DNA from: Pseudomonas tensinigenes
GTDB lineage: Bacteria > Pseudomonadota > Gammaproteobacteria > Pseudomonadales > Pseudomonadaceae
Direction of reading: 5' to 3'
Length of the DNA stretch: 64,000 bases
Assembly (NCBI RefSeq): GCF_014268445.2
Contig: NZ_CP077089.1
Span: 2,845,501 to 2,909,500 of the forward strand
Under the pieces are notes generated by a model. The model made no database searches. It saw only the letters and a program-made list of their open reading frames with translations, and was not told the origin of the DNA. Position 1 is the stretch's first letter; every line of letters begins with the position of its first letter. Shown piece after piece: positions 52,750 through 62,370 of the stretch. Both the position numbers and the translations under genes were made by a program.

Positions 52750-55164
52750 TCAGAAATCGACAGTCGCCGACAGTAATAAGGTGCGCGGTGAGCCTTGGGA
52801 GAACGCGCCATAAGAGGCGACGCCCGACCAGTACTCGTGATCGAACACGTTCTGCACGGTGGCGCGAAACGTGGTCGGTCGATCATCGATGCGCGTGCTG
52901 TAGCGGGCGCCGACATCGAAGCGGGTCCAGTCATCGAGTTTTTGTGTGTTGGCCTGGTTCACGTACTGGCTGCCGGTGTGGATCGCGCCTCCGGTCAGTG
53001 TCAGCCCCTCGACCCAAGAGGTGTCCCATTCGGCCCAGAGGTTGGCCTGAACCTCGGGCACGCCGACCGGTTTATTGCCGCGGTTGGCGGCCACGCCGGT
53101 TTTCGTCAGTTCGGCATTGAGCAACGTCACGCCGCCGAGCAGGCGAGTGCCCGGCGTGACTTCGCCAAACACGTTCAGCTCCAGCCCGCGATTGCGCTGT
53201 TCGCCTTGTACCGAGAACACCCCGGAGGCCAGTTCGCCGCTGGGTTTGGTGATTTGAAACAGGCTGATGGTGGAGGTAAACGTGCCGTAATCGGCTTTGA
53301 CCCCGAGTTCGTGCTGGCGGGAAACATAAGGGGCAAAGATCTCGCCAGCGTTGGACGCGGTGGAAGGCGCGATGTCGCCCTTGCTCAGCCCTTCGAGGTA
53401 GTTGTAGTAGAACGAAACGTGATCCCAAGGCTTGATCACCGCGCCGAACAACGGTGTCGTCCGGCCGTCGTCGTAGGACGTGGTCACCACGCCGGCGGCG
53501 TTGTAGTTGTCGGATTTGATGTTCTGTTTGCGCAAGCCCAGGGTTACCTGCGCGCGGTCATCGAGAATCGACAGCGTGTCGGCAAGCGCCACGCCAGTCA
53601 GTTCGCTCTGCGAGACCTTCGGCGTATCCGGCTTGGGGATGTAAGGTTGCGGGCGATCCACCGGGTGATAAATGTTCGACAGGATCGGTGCGCCGGAAAT
53701 GATCCCGCGCGACAACACATCGCGATAGCGACTGACTTGCACGGTGGTGCGGTGACTGATCGGCCCGGTATCGAAGCGCAGCCGCGCACCGGCATCAACG
53801 GTGTAACGCTCGACTTCGAACTTGTAATAACCGGGGATCGACGAGGTGTCGCCAGCGGCATTGATAATGGTCGGCGTCTGGTCGGACATTCGCGCCACAT
53901 CCGATTTGCCGCCGCCGGCATGGGCGAATACCGTCAACGCATCGCTGAGGTCGTATTCGCTGCTGAGCAGCGCCGATTTGTCCTGGGTTCGCGACCAGCC
54001 CCAATCCTGACTGACGTTGCTGCGGCCGTTGGCGGCGGAAGGAATGTCCACGCCTGGAGCAATCAGGAACGGTCGCGAAGCGGCGTCGAAGCTTTCTTTC
54101 TGGTTGAGCCAGTCGAAGGTCATGCGCAGGCGGTCGCCCTGGTAATCGAGGGAGATCGCGCCGATGTCGACATGCCGCGATTGATCGTCGATCGCCGTGT
54201 TGCCCAGTTGCGTACTGCCGTTGAAGCGCACACCGAAGCGGCGTTCTTCACCGAAGCGGCGACTGACATCGAGATGGCCACCGGCCTGAGCATCCATGGC
54301 GTAACTGGCGGTGAAACGGGTCAGGTCTTCATCGAGGGAGCGTTTCGGCACCACGTTGATCACGCCGCCCACCGCGTTGTTGGGTGACATGCCATAGAGC
54401 AGGGCGCCGGGGCCTTTGACCAGTTCGATGCGCTCGGCGTATTCGGTGAACACCCGGTAATTGGGCGCCACGCCATACACGCCGTCGAAGGCCAGTTCAC
54501 CGAGGTTGCCTTCGCCGACGGGAAAGCCACGGATGAAGAACGAGTCGACAATCCCGCCGGTCTGGCCAGTGGAGCGCACCGAGGAGTCACGTTCCAGCAC
54601 ATCGCCGACGGTGACGGCCTGTTGATCCTTGATCAGCGCCGAGGTGTAGGTGCTGATGCTGAACGGCGCGTCCATCACGTCAGTGTTGCCGAGCAAGCCC
54701 AGACGTCCGCCATTGGCGACCTGGCCACCTGCATACACCTGCGGTAGGGCATCGCTGCGCTTGTCGGTGCCGATCACGGCGGTTTCATCCAGCGTCACCC
54801 GGCGCTGCACCAATGTGTAGCTGCCGTCGTTGCGCAAGACCATGTCCAGGCCACTGCCGGCCAGCAAGCGAGTGACCGCCTCTTGCGTTGAGTAATGACC
54901 GATCAGCGCAGGGTTGGTCAGGCCTTCGGCCAGCGAGGGCTCGAACGACAGGGCAATGTTGGCGTCCACGGCGAAGCTCGACAGGGTCGCACCCAGTGGC
55001 CCGGCAGGAATGTTGTAGGCACGAACCGCGACAGCGTCCAGTTGCACCGGCACGGCGGCCAAGACAAACGGGCAAACGGCACCGATCAGAACAAGGCTTA
55101 GCAACGCACTGCGAACAACGGGTTTGAGCTGACGTTCCGGGCGCAGATGGCGTGCGGCAAGCAT
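52750..55164 (-). CDS. TonB-dependent siderophore receptor with STN signalling domain
   Basis: Outer-membrane receptor of 804 residues. Signal peptide about 1-36; an STN signalling domain at about 45-120 (AYNIPAGPLGATLSSFAVDANIALSF); a TonB-box-like DETAVIG near 127; plug domain at about 150-265 (QAVTVGDVLERDSSVRSTG, GPGALLYGMSP); then a 22-strand barrel ending in Phe. The STN domain passes ligand occupancy to the FecR-type protein encoded next door, which releases the FecI-type sigma factor. Similarity is to FpvA/FoxA-type siderophore receptors. The 96-base gap before it should carry the sigma-dependent promoter, but I could not identify its -35/-10 boxes with confidence. Confidence 0.94.
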   Translation of the reverse strand: MLAARHLRPERQLKPVVRSALLSLVLIGAVCPFVLAAVPVQLDAVAVRAYNIPAGPLGATLSSFAVDANIALSFEPSLAEGLTNPALIGHYSTQEAVTRLLAGSGLDMVLRNDGSYTLVQRRVTLDETAVIGTDKRSDALPQVYAGGQVANGGRLGLLGNTDVMDAPFSISTYTSALIKDQQAVTVGDVLERDSSVRSTGQTGGIVDSFFIRGFPVGEGNLGELAFDGVYGVAPNYRVFTEYAERIELVKGPGALLYGMSPNNAVGGVINVVPKRSLDEDLTRFTASYAMDAQAGGHLDVSRRFGEERRFGVRFNGSTQLGNTAIDDQSRHVDIGAISLDYQGDRLRMTFDWLNQKESFDAASRPFLIAPGVDIPSAANGRSNVSQDWGWSRTQDKSALLSSEYDLSDALTVFAHAGGGKSDVARMSDQTPTIINAAGDTSSIPGYYKFEVERYTVDAGARLRFDTGPISHRTTVQVSRYRDVLSRGIISGAPILSNIYHPVDRPQPYIPKPDTPKVSQSELTGVALADTLSILDDRAQVTLGLRKQNIKSDNYNAAGVVTTSYDDGRTTPLFGAVIKPWDHVSFYYNYLEGLSKGDIAPSTASNAGEIFAPYVSRQHELGVKADYGTFTSTISLFQITKPSGELASGVFSVQGEQRNRGLELNVFGEVTPGTRLLGGVTLLNAELTKTGVAANRGNKPVGVPEVQANLWAEWDTSWVEGLTLTGGAIHTGSQYVNQANTQKLDDWTRFDVGARYSTRIDDRPTTFRATVQNVFDHEYWSGVASYGAFSQGSPRTLLLSATVDF

Positions 55165-55260
55165 GGATGAATGAGCCTATAAACAGGACGAAAAGGTGCT
55201 TCTCCCCAATAGCCAGTCGAGATCGGAAAAAGTATCAGCCTAAGGCAAATATTTTTTCAC

Positions 55261-56238
55261 TCAGGCCGGAGAGAGCATGACCCAGTAGCCATTCAAATGG
55301 CCGCTGACGAGGATCGGGTAGGTTTGCGCCAGCATGTTCAGGGTGCGCTGGCTGTCGCTGATCGGGTAGGCGCCGGAAATGCGCAGATCGGCAAGCGCCG
55401 GATCGAGGCGCACGAAGCCACGGCGATAGCGCGTCAGTTCTTCGACGAAGTCGGCCAGGCGCATCTTGTCAGCCATCAGCATGCCTTGACTCCAGGCACC
55501 GACATAACGGTCGGCAACGCTGAGCTGGCCAAAGGTGTGGGACGAGAAGTCGGTGCGTTGACCGGCGTTGACGATCAGTGGCGAGGTCTGGCGATTGTCC
55601 GCGAGCTCGACTTTGACCGCGCCTTCCAGTACCGCGAGGTGGGTGCGCGGTTGCAGTTCGCGCACGGTGAAACGCGTACCCAGCGCCTGCATGCGGCCGT
55701 GACGGGTGCTGACCAGAAACGGTCGCGCCAGCGGTGAAATGTCCGGCGCGGTCTGCACCAGTATTTCGCCTTCGCGCAGGTGGATGAGGCGTTGATTGGC
55801 GTCGAACCGCACGTCGATGGCGGTGTCGGTGTTCAGGGTGATTTTCGAACCGTCGGCCAGGGTCAGCTCGCGTTGCTGGCCAATCGCTGTGCGGTAGTCG
55901 GCTGACCATTGCTGCGACTCTGCCAGCTTCCAGCTGCCCCAACCGGCCGGCAGGATCGCCAGAATCATCGCCAGTTTGCCCAGCGCCGCACGTCGTTCCG
56001 GGCTGCTCGGGCGATCGAGCGCCGACATTGCCAGTGAGGGTGGCAGGCCGCCGAGTTTGGTCTGCAGCAACTGCGCGCGGGCCCAGGCACGACTGCGCTC
56101 GGGAGTGCTGGCTTTCCAGTATTCCCATTCGCCGCGTTCGCTGTCGCTGAGTTCGCCTTCACTCATGCGGATCAACCAGTCGGCGGCTTCTTCCAGGGCC
56201 TGGTGATCGAGGTGCGGCTCATGGCGGCGGCTGAGCAT
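55261..56238 (-). CDS. FecR-family cell-surface signalling regulator (anti-sigma)
   Basis: Protein of 325 residues: a cytosolic N-terminal DUF4880/anti-sigma part (HQALEEAADWLIRMSEGELS...RGEWEYWKAS near 10-45), one membrane helix at about 88-105 (LAMILAILPAGWGSWKLA), and a periplasmic FecR domain at about 115-215 (RELTLADGSKITLNTDTAIDV, ALGTRFTVRE), followed by an STN-binding C-terminal region. It relays the receptor signal to the sigma factor. The start follows the sigma factor stop without a gap (TGA then ATG). Confidence 0.93.
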   Translation of the reverse strand: MLSRRHEPHLDHQALEEAADWLIRMSEGELSDSERGEWEYWKASTPERSRAWARAQLLQTKLGGLPPSLAMSALDRPSSPERRAALGKLAMILAILPAGWGSWKLAESQQWSADYRTAIGQQRELTLADGSKITLNTDTAIDVRFDANQRLIHLREGEILVQTAPDISPLARPFLVSTRHGRMQALGTRFTVRELQPRTHLAVLEGAVKVELADNRQTSPLIVNAGQRTDFSSHTFGQLSVADRYVGAWSQGMLMADKMRLADFVEELTRYRRGFVRLDPALADLRISGAYPISDSQRTLNMLAQTYPILVSGHLNGYWVMLSPA

Positions 56239-56754
56239 TCACTCCACCAGCAACAGGCACTGCACGAAGGCTTGCTTCATGTAGCGTTTGACGGTGATCA
56301 GCGACACACCCAACTGCTCGGCGATGTCGTCGTATTTCAGCCCGCTGATCTGCGACAGCAGGAATGCGCGTTTGACCAGCGGCGGCAGGGCGTCGAGCAT
56401 CGCGTCGATTTCGTGCAGGGTTTCCAGCACCATGAAACGCAATTCCGGCGAAGGCACTTCCGGCGCCGGCACATGGGCGAGGGCGTCCAGGTAGGCACGT
56501 TCCAGCGCCTTGCGCTGATACCAGTTGACCAGAATGCCCTTGGCCACGCAGCTCAGATACGCGCGCGGCTGCTCAATGACGGTGACTTGCGAGGCGAGGA
56601 TGCGCGTGAAGGTGTCCTGCGCCAGATCCGCCGCATCCATGGCGTTTCCCAGTTTTTTTCTCAGCGTCGCGTACAGCCAGCCGTGATGGCCGCTGTACAG
56701 GGCTTCGATCGCGCGCAGGTGATTGGCATTATTCGCGGGAAGGGTTTCGCTCAT
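56239..56754 (-). CDS. FecI-type extracytoplasmic function sigma factor
   Basis: Sigma70 region 2 (LYSGHHGWLYATLRKKLGNAMDAADLAQDTFTRIL, about 19-53) and region 4 (LPPLVKRAFLLSQISGLKYDDIAEQLGVSLITVKRYM, about 122-158) in a 171-residue protein, typical of iron-starvation sigma factors. It should transcribe the receptor and ABC genes when its FecR partner signals ligand. A Fur-like palindrome lies 20-38 bases before its ATG, fitting iron repression. It follows the class V aminotransferase gene by 85 bases, so it probably has its own promoter. Confidence 0.94.
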   Translation of the reverse strand: MSETLPANNANHLRAIEALYSGHHGWLYATLRKKLGNAMDAADLAQDTFTRILASQVTVIEQPRAYLSCVAKGILVNWYQRKALERAYLDALAHVPAPEVPSPELRFMVLETLHEIDAMLDALPPLVKRAFLLSQISGLKYDDIAEQLGVSLITVKRYMKQAFVQCLLLVE

Positions 56755-56773
56755 GGCTGCAGATTTTCATGCA

Positions 56774-56792
56774 ATTGAGAAGTATTCCCAAT
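56774..56792. promoter_or_regulatory. Fur-box-like palindrome before the sigma factor gene
   Basis: ATTGAGAAGTATTCCCAAT has 8-base arms with one mismatch around GTA. It resembles the ATGAGAATnATTCTCAT class of Fur sites and lies 20-38 bases upstream of the sigma factor start. Confidence 0.55.
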
Positions 56793-56839
56793 GCTAGTTT
56801 ACAAAGCCGCTGGGACGCAAGCGCCGATTGGTGTCCTGT

Positions 56840-58024
56840 TCAGACGCCCTGCAAACCGCGCAGTGCAGCGACCATCGTGTCGATTTCCGCCTCGGTGTTG
56901 TACGCATGCACCGAGGCACGGCTGACCTCCAGCAAGTCCCTGTGCTGCATGTCGAGCAGGGTCGAGCGGAACGTCGAGGTGCTGACGTTGATGCGCTTTT
57001 CCTGGCCGGCCAGCCACTGTTGCACCTGCGCGGCGCTGTGGTTTTGATGGGTGAACGTGACGATCCCGGATTTCTGTAGCCCCGGATCCTGTGGCGTGAC
57101 GCCGGGAATCTCAAGTAGTCGCTGGCGCAGGTAACCGGCCAATTGCTGAATCCGCAACCACATCGGCTCGATGCCTTGCGCCAGCGCATATTCCACCGCC
57201 GCACCGAGGCCCAGCTTGGCGGCGACGTTGCATTCCCAGTTCTCGAAGCGTCGGGCGTCGGCGCGGATGGTGAACGTGTCGGCGCTCTGCAACGCGGCGG
57301 CATGCAAGTCGAGAAACGCCGGCTCAAGGTTCTGGCACAGAGACTTTTCGACATACAAAAAACCCATCCCGCGCGGCCCGCGCAGGTATTTGCGGCTGGT
57401 GGCTGCGAGCATGTGGCAGCCGATTTTCTGCACGTCGATCGGCATCTGCCCGACACCCTGACACGCGTCGAGCAGAAACAGCACGCCAGCCGAACGGGCG
57501 AGGGCGCCGATCTGCTCGATGGGCTGCACCGGGCCGCCATTGGTGGCGATCACCGGCAGCGAGATCAGCGCGACCCGATCATCCTCGAGCATGGTCGTTA
57601 GTGCCGACAGGGAAACCTGGCCGTGTTCATCATTGGGGATGACCCGAATCTCGATGCCACGCCGCTGCTTCATTTGCAGATAGGGAATGTAGTTGCCGGC
57701 GTATTCGGTGGTCGACGTCAGCACCACATCGCCGGGTTGCAGCGGCAAGGAGTAGAACGCCATGTCCCAGGCGCGGGTCGCGTTCTCGATCACCGCAATT
57801 TCATCAGGCTGGGCGTTGATCAAACGGCCGATGGTGCCATACACGTTTTCCAGGTCGGCCGATTGCCGTCCGGCAGCTTCATAGCCGCCGAGACTCGCTT
57901 CAAGCTGAATATGACGGGTCATCGTTTCGATCACCGGCGCGGGCATCAGCGCCGCGCCGGCATTGTTGAAGTGGATCAGTTGCGCGACGGCGGGGGTGTC
58001 GGCGCGCAGTTGTTCAATATTCAA
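56840..58024 (-). CDS. Class V PLP-dependent aminotransferase-like enzyme
   Basis: PLP fold-type I enzyme of 394 residues. The Schiff-base lysine is K212 in ATSRKYLRGPRG, with D186 and Q189 in LLDACQGVGQ contacting the cofactor. The RKYLRGPRGMGFLYV stretch resembles EgtE and isopenicillin N epimerase relatives rather than NifS/SufS, and the desulfurase active-site Cys loop was not found. It lies 15 bases after the MFS exporter gene in the siderophore operon, so it probably makes or trims an amino-acid unit of the siderophore. Which reaction, transamination, C-S lyase or epimerisation, cannot be told. Confidence 0.88.
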   Translation of the reverse strand: MNIEQLRADTPAVAQLIHFNNAGAALMPAPVIETMTRHIQLEASLGGYEAAGRQSADLENVYGTIGRLINAQPDEIAVIENATRAWDMAFYSLPLQPGDVVLTSTTEYAGNYIPYLQMKQRRGIEIRVIPNDEHGQVSLSALTTMLEDDRVALISLPVIATNGGPVQPIEQIGALARSAGVLFLLDACQGVGQMPIDVQKIGCHMLAATSRKYLRGPRGMGFLYVEKSLCQNLEPAFLDLHAAALQSADTFTIRADARRFENWECNVAAKLGLGAAVEYALAQGIEPMWLRIQQLAGYLRQRLLEIPGVTPQDPGLQKSGIVTFTHQNHSAAQVQQWLAGQEKRINVSTSTFRSTLLDMQHRDLLEVSRASVHAYNTEAEIDTMVAALRGLQGV

Positions 58025-58039
58025 AAGCAGACTCCTTGA

Positions 58040-59281
58040 TCATTCGCCGTCCGGGGCAGGGCTTGCTTGCATCGCCGCCGGCCAGTAGCGCAACGCGACG
58101 ATCGGGATCAGTGCGACGACGTAAGCGAGGCAAACAAACAGATAGGTGTACTGCAAACCGTAGACCTGACTGAGCAGGCCGCCGGCGGAAATCCCCGCAA
58201 TCGAAGCGAATTGCGCAGTGCCCTGAGCGATGCCCAGTACATGACCCTGTTGCGAGCTGTCGGCGGTCTTCGAGATCAGCGCCATCAACACCGGCGTGGT
58301 CGCACCCAGCAACACACCCCAGATGAAGTAGGCAATAACGAACACCACTGGGTTGTGGGTGACGCCTGCCACCGCAGTGAGGACGATGCAGCCGATGACC
58401 ACGTAAGTCATGCGCTGCAAGGTGTCCTGCTGACCACGGTGTTCGAAATAACGCGACCACGCCGTGGCCGACAGAATGAAGCCCAGCGCCAGCAAGCCGT
58501 AGCACAGACCGACCACCGAATTGCTGACCTCGAACACCGAGCTGACATACAGCGAAAACGAGGTCTGCGGCAGCATCCGCGCCAGCAACAGAATGCCCAT
58601 CACACCGAGCAGCGACAGCAATGGTGAGCCTTGCCAGAGGCTGCCGGAACGAACCGGCGCAGTTTTGTCGGCGACCACGGCTTTCTTCACTGGCGGCACG
58701 TCTGGCAAGGTCACGGCGGCGATCACGGTACACACCGCACACAGCGCCGAAGCGATGATGTTGATCCAGAAGAACGTCGCGTAATCGAGGATCAAACCGC
58801 CGACCACCGCACCCAGCAGCGAGCCGACATTGGTCGAGATCTGCAGAATGGCGAACAGCCGTGCGCGCCGCGACGGCGCTTCAATGCTCACGCCGTAGGC
58901 CTGTGCCGGGGCGATATAGCCGGCAAACGCGCCTTGCAGAAAGCGCAGGATCAGAATCACCCAGATATCACTGAAGAGCGCCAGCCCCAACTGGGTCAAC
59001 GACAAACCGGCGAGGGCGCGGATCATCATCAACTTGTGGCCGTAGCGATCACCGATCCGGCCCCAGAAGGCACTGGTGAGAATAATGCCCAGCATCGGCC
59101 CGACGTACACGGCGATGCTGGCGAAGCTGAAAAGCGACTCTGACGTCGTCAGCCCACGCAGGTGGACAGGCCAGAACGGCCCGCTCATTTCCATCGCGCC
59201 CATCGATACCAACTGGATCGCAAATAGAAGATAAATCAGGATTCTTACTCTCGAACCCTGGATGGCACCTGCTTGGGACAT
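58040..59281 (-). CDS. MFS exporter, probable siderophore export
   Basis: A 413-residue permease with twelve helices; motif A-like GRIGDRYGHKLMM near residues 70-82 and motif C-like GSLLGAVVGGLI near 150. Position between the NIS synthetase (13 bases) and aminotransferase genes suggests that it exports the finished siderophore to the periplasm, as SbnD or YhcA do in other NIS clusters. The polar C-terminal tail is short. Multidrug efflux is the alternative if the operon context is misleading. Confidence 0.9.
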   Translation of the reverse strand: MSQAGAIQGSRVRILIYLLFAIQLVSMGAMEMSGPFWPVHLRGLTTSESLFSFASIAVYVGPMLGIILTSAFWGRIGDRYGHKLMMIRALAGLSLTQLGLALFSDIWVILILRFLQGAFAGYIAPAQAYGVSIEAPSRRARLFAILQISTNVGSLLGAVVGGLILDYATFFWINIIASALCAVCTVIAAVTLPDVPPVKKAVVADKTAPVRSGSLWQGSPLLSLLGVMGILLLARMLPQTSFSLYVSSVFEVSNSVVGLCYGLLALGFILSATAWSRYFEHRGQQDTLQRMTYVVIGCIVLTAVAGVTHNPVVFVIAYFIWGVLLGATTPVLMALISKTADSSQQGHVLGIAQGTAQFASIAGISAGGLLSQVYGLQYTYLFVCLAYVVALIPIVALRYWPAAMQASPAPDGE

Positions 59282-59294
59282 GAGTCAGCCTCGG

Positions 59295-61145
59295 TTAAAC
59301 GCTAGCGAGCGGGTTGGTCAGGGTGTGTTGCAAACGATAGTTGCTGTACTGCATCAAGTGCATGCGCAACAGCGAACGGGTTGGCCATGGCTCTTCGACG
59401 AACGCCTTGTGCTCGGTTTCCCACACGTCTGCCGCGACCCGGTCACGCACCGCTTCGAAGGCGAGGTCGGTTTCTTCGCGCAAGATTTGCCATAGCCGTG
59501 TGTTGTTGAAAGCGTATTCCTTGGTCAGCCACAGGGCCATTTCATGCAAGTGCGTGAGGAACGCCGCGTCGAGCACAAACATGCGCACCGGCTCGATATC
59601 ACCGCAGAACACCGTCGGCAGAATACCCGGCTGCACGTGCGGTTGCAGGCTGTAACCACGGCCCTCGAGCAACGGCGCGTAAGTGCGGCCATCACCGAAA
59701 TCGCGGATCAGCAGACTACGTGCTTTGCCATCCGGGGAGAACAGCACCATGGTGTTTTGCTGGTGCGCCTCAAGGCCGATGCCGTACATCAAGTAGATCG
59801 CCACCACCGGGTGAGTCACCACTTTGGCGTACTCGCGAAACCAACGCTCGACCTGCGCAGCATTGGCGCGCACGCCGTCACGTTCAATCAGATCGGTGAA
59901 CAGCGGACGACCGCTGCCGGGCAAACGGGTGAACAGTGAAGCCACGGTTATCGGCAGGCACTCATCGTTGCGTTCGAATGCAGGCGCACTGGCGCGATAC
60001 ACCACGGACAGATGACGGCCCGGGTGATCGTCCTGCGTCACCGCGTTTTTGTAACGCACACCGATTTCTTCCGGGAAGATTTCCAGGCGCTGATCGAAGC
60101 CGTTTTCCGTCTCGAGAATCTTGCTGATCACCGTGCTGATGCGCGGCCCCATGTGAATCGACTTGGCTTGCAGGCTGCGCAGTTCGCTGGTCATCCACAC
60201 GGCGATGGGCAGTTTGATCAGCGGCGCGGATTCGTCCAGTACCGGCATCATCGTGCGATAGGACATGGTCGGCAGGGTTGGCAGGTCCGGGCCATCGGTG
60301 ATCAGAATGCCGTCGGCGATTTCCTGCGCGAAGGTTTCCAGCACGTAGGCTTGTAAATGCCAGCTGTGGATCGGCAAGGGCAGCCATTGGTTTTCGTCCA
60401 GCCCCTTGCTGTTGAGCGAGGCTTTCCATTGCGCCCATTGCGTCGGGAAATGCTCGGCGAACCAGGCGCGGTAATCGATCACGTGCGGCATGCTTTCGCT
60501 TTTCGCGTTGTCGGCGCGCAGTGCGGCGATGCGCAGCGGCACCTGTGCGTTGAACTCGGGCGACAGTTGCTCGACCTCTTCATCGGTCAGGCCCGGGCGG
60601 GCTTTCCAGGTCGGGTAATACGGGTGACCTTCCAGCGAACCCCACTGGTCGAGAAGAATGGCGGCGTCCTTGGTTTTGGCGTGCTGGCGCAGGTAGTCGG
60701 TGAAGCTGTCGAGCCCGACATCCTTGGTGGCCTGCTGCAGTCGGGCGTTCCAGTGCTGGCGATGCTGACGGGCATGAGCGTCGTTGCTCAGGCTGTTTTC
60801 CATGTCGGACTTGAGCCCGGCCACGCCTTCGTCGGTCGGGGCGAAGTCGAAACTGTCGCGCAGCACATCGAGCATGTCCTGGTGGCTGGTGATGAGCTGG
60901 CGCACGCCTTCATCGGTCACTAATACCACGTCGCCGTCGTTGACCACGGTATCGGCCGGGCCTTTGGCGATGTAGGAAAAGGCCAGATGGGCGTGGCCGC
61001 CCTTGAGCGGATACGTGGCCTGGTTGCCCTCGACGGAAAAGCTCAGGGCCGCTCGGTCGAGAATGTTTTCCGCAAACAGGCAACGCACCAGACGACGCAT
61101 GGCGTTTTTGCGGGAGTAGGCGATCAGTGTCTTGAAGTCATCCAT
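59295..61145 (-). CDS. IucA/IucC-family NRPS-independent siderophore (NIS) synthetase
   Basis: NIS synthetase of 616 residues that uses ATP to join a carboxylate such as citrate to an amine or alcohol. ATP-binding elements are GHPYYPTWKARPGL at 173-186, SYRTM at 295-299, a conserved K311 region, and the C-terminal EAHQQN (459-464) followed by RDFGDG (481-486), the FhuF-like half. The usual HPxHP triad appears as HPYYP, with Tyr177 in place of the second His, a noticeable variation. It follows the opine-dehydrogenase-family gene by 36 bases. It is the only NIS synthetase visible in the window; another may lie beyond the end. Confidence 0.93.
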   Translation of the reverse strand: MDDFKTLIAYSRKNAMRRLVRCLFAENILDRAALSFSVEGNQATYPLKGGHAHLAFSYIAKGPADTVVNDGDVVLVTDEGVRQLITSHQDMLDVLRDSFDFAPTDEGVAGLKSDMENSLSNDAHARQHRQHWNARLQQATKDVGLDSFTDYLRQHAKTKDAAILLDQWGSLEGHPYYPTWKARPGLTDEEVEQLSPEFNAQVPLRIAALRADNAKSESMPHVIDYRAWFAEHFPTQWAQWKASLNSKGLDENQWLPLPIHSWHLQAYVLETFAQEIADGILITDGPDLPTLPTMSYRTMMPVLDESAPLIKLPIAVWMTSELRSLQAKSIHMGPRISTVISKILETENGFDQRLEIFPEEIGVRYKNAVTQDDHPGRHLSVVYRASAPAFERNDECLPITVASLFTRLPGSGRPLFTDLIERDGVRANAAQVERWFREYAKVVTHPVVAIYLMYGIGLEAHQQNTMVLFSPDGKARSLLIRDFGDGRTYAPLLEGRGYSLQPHVQPGILPTVFCGDIEPVRMFVLDAAFLTHLHEMALWLTKEYAFNNTRLWQILREETDLAFEAVRDRVAADVWETEHKAFVEEPWPTRSLLRMHLMQYSNYRLQHTLTNPLASV

Positions 61146-61181
61146 ATCAGTGGTCTGCTCGTCGAAAATTGAATAGAGATA

Positions 61182-62342
61182 TCAAGCGGCGGCGCTTGTC
61201 GTGTGGGGCCATTGGCGCGGGAAATAGTCGAGTGCCGAGTCGCGCAGGCCATTCATGTAGGCCACGCTCCACTGCAGGACTTCCTCGATGTAAGGCACCT
61301 TGAGATCGAAACGCTTGGCCATTTCCACCAGCAGCACCAGGCCGTAGGCGACGTCTTCGTTGAAGGCGCGGCTCTCGCGCTCGATCACGTAACCGGCGCG
61401 GTTGTCCGCGGCCGGCACCATCGGCGCAAGGATGTCGTTGTAGGCCTGATTGGTGCGCAGGATCGAGAGCATGCTGCTCGGGTCGCGGATCTGCTCGCCG
61501 TAAGCCTCGACGATTTCCTGTTTCAGCGCTTTCACCGAAGACAGGTCGATACCCAGACGCTGGCTGATCACCGCGCACAGTTGCTGGCTTTCCTGATCCA
61601 TGCGTTCAAGGAAATACGCGCCGAGTTCCGGGCATTCGGTCCACCAGCACATGCGCTGCGGGAAAATCTTGCGGTGCCACTGGCCGTAGGGGCCGATCAG
61701 GCCGTAGATCACCGAGCTGTGCATGATCGGGTTGCCCGGCGTCAGGGTGATTTCCAGAAAATGCTCGAGCATGGTCACGCAAGGGCCGTACAGTCTGATC
61801 AATATTTTCTCCAACTGGCGCCGCGCGGTTTGTGGCTCCCGGGCGTGGGTCGCGACGTACAACTGGCTTTTGCCGCCGCCCATTTTGATCGAACGTCCCG
61901 GGGTCAATTCGAACGCCGTGTGCGGCACATCCTTCATGCCCCAGATCACCACATTCGGTCGATCGGGCAGGGTGGCTTCGGCCAGCCAGTCGAAACCGCA
62001 GAAGCCGGGAATGGCGCCGATGAACACCGGTTTGCTGGTGGTCAGATGCGGCGCGATGTCTTTCAACGTTTGCGGACGCGCATGGGCCGGCACGGTGATG
62101 ATGACGATGTCGGCATCTTCCACCGCGGCTTTCGCGTCGCTGGTCACCCGATCGAGCCGGGCGCTCAGGGTCGAGCCGTCCGGCAGCAACGCCTGCATCG
62201 GCGTCTGGCGAGCGTGTTGTTCGATGACCTCCTGATTATGGGTGTGCATCGAAACTTGAACATTGGGTAGCTGCTTGAACAGGATGGCGTTGAGATGGCC
62301 GGTCCTGCCGCCACCACAGATGGCGACTTTCAACAGATTCAT
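61182..62342 (-). CDS. Octopine/nopaline dehydrogenase-family (opine dehydrogenase) protein
   Basis: NAD(P)-dependent enzyme of 386 residues. A Rossmann N-terminal domain with GGGRTG at 10-15 is followed by the helical octopine dehydrogenase domain with the catalytic His region NPIMHSS (H208). Family members reductively condense an amino acid amine with a 2-oxo acid; CntM and its relatives do this in staphylopine and pseudopaline. Its presence in an IucA/IucC operon next to an SbnA-like gene suggests that it builds a secondary amine carboxylate linkage in the siderophore. The gap to the SbnA-like gene is 28 bases. Confidence 0.88.
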   Translation of the reverse strand: MNLLKVAICGGGRTGHLNAILFKQLPNVQVSMHTHNQEVIEQHARQTPMQALLPDGSTLSARLDRVTSDAKAAVEDADIVIITVPAHARPQTLKDIAPHLTTSKPVFIGAIPGFCGFDWLAEATLPDRPNVVIWGMKDVPHTAFELTPGRSIKMGGGKSQLYVATHAREPQTARRQLEKILIRLYGPCVTMLEHFLEITLTPGNPIMHSSVIYGLIGPYGQWHRKIFPQRMCWWTECPELGAYFLERMDQESQQLCAVISQRLGIDLSSVKALKQEIVEAYGEQIRDPSSMLSILRTNQAYNDILAPMVPAADNRAGYVIERESRAFNEDVAYGLVLLVEMAKRFDLKVPYIEEVLQWSVAYMNGLRDSALDYFPRQWPHTTSAAA

Positions 62343-62370
62343 CGAGAGGCGTTCCTGTATGAAGGGTGGG

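Noticed and set aside
56840..58024. Cysteine desulfurase (NifS/SufS)
   Set aside because: The PLP-lysine context RKYLRGPRG and absence of the active-site Cys loop do not fit desulfurases; no Fe-S assembly genes nearby.
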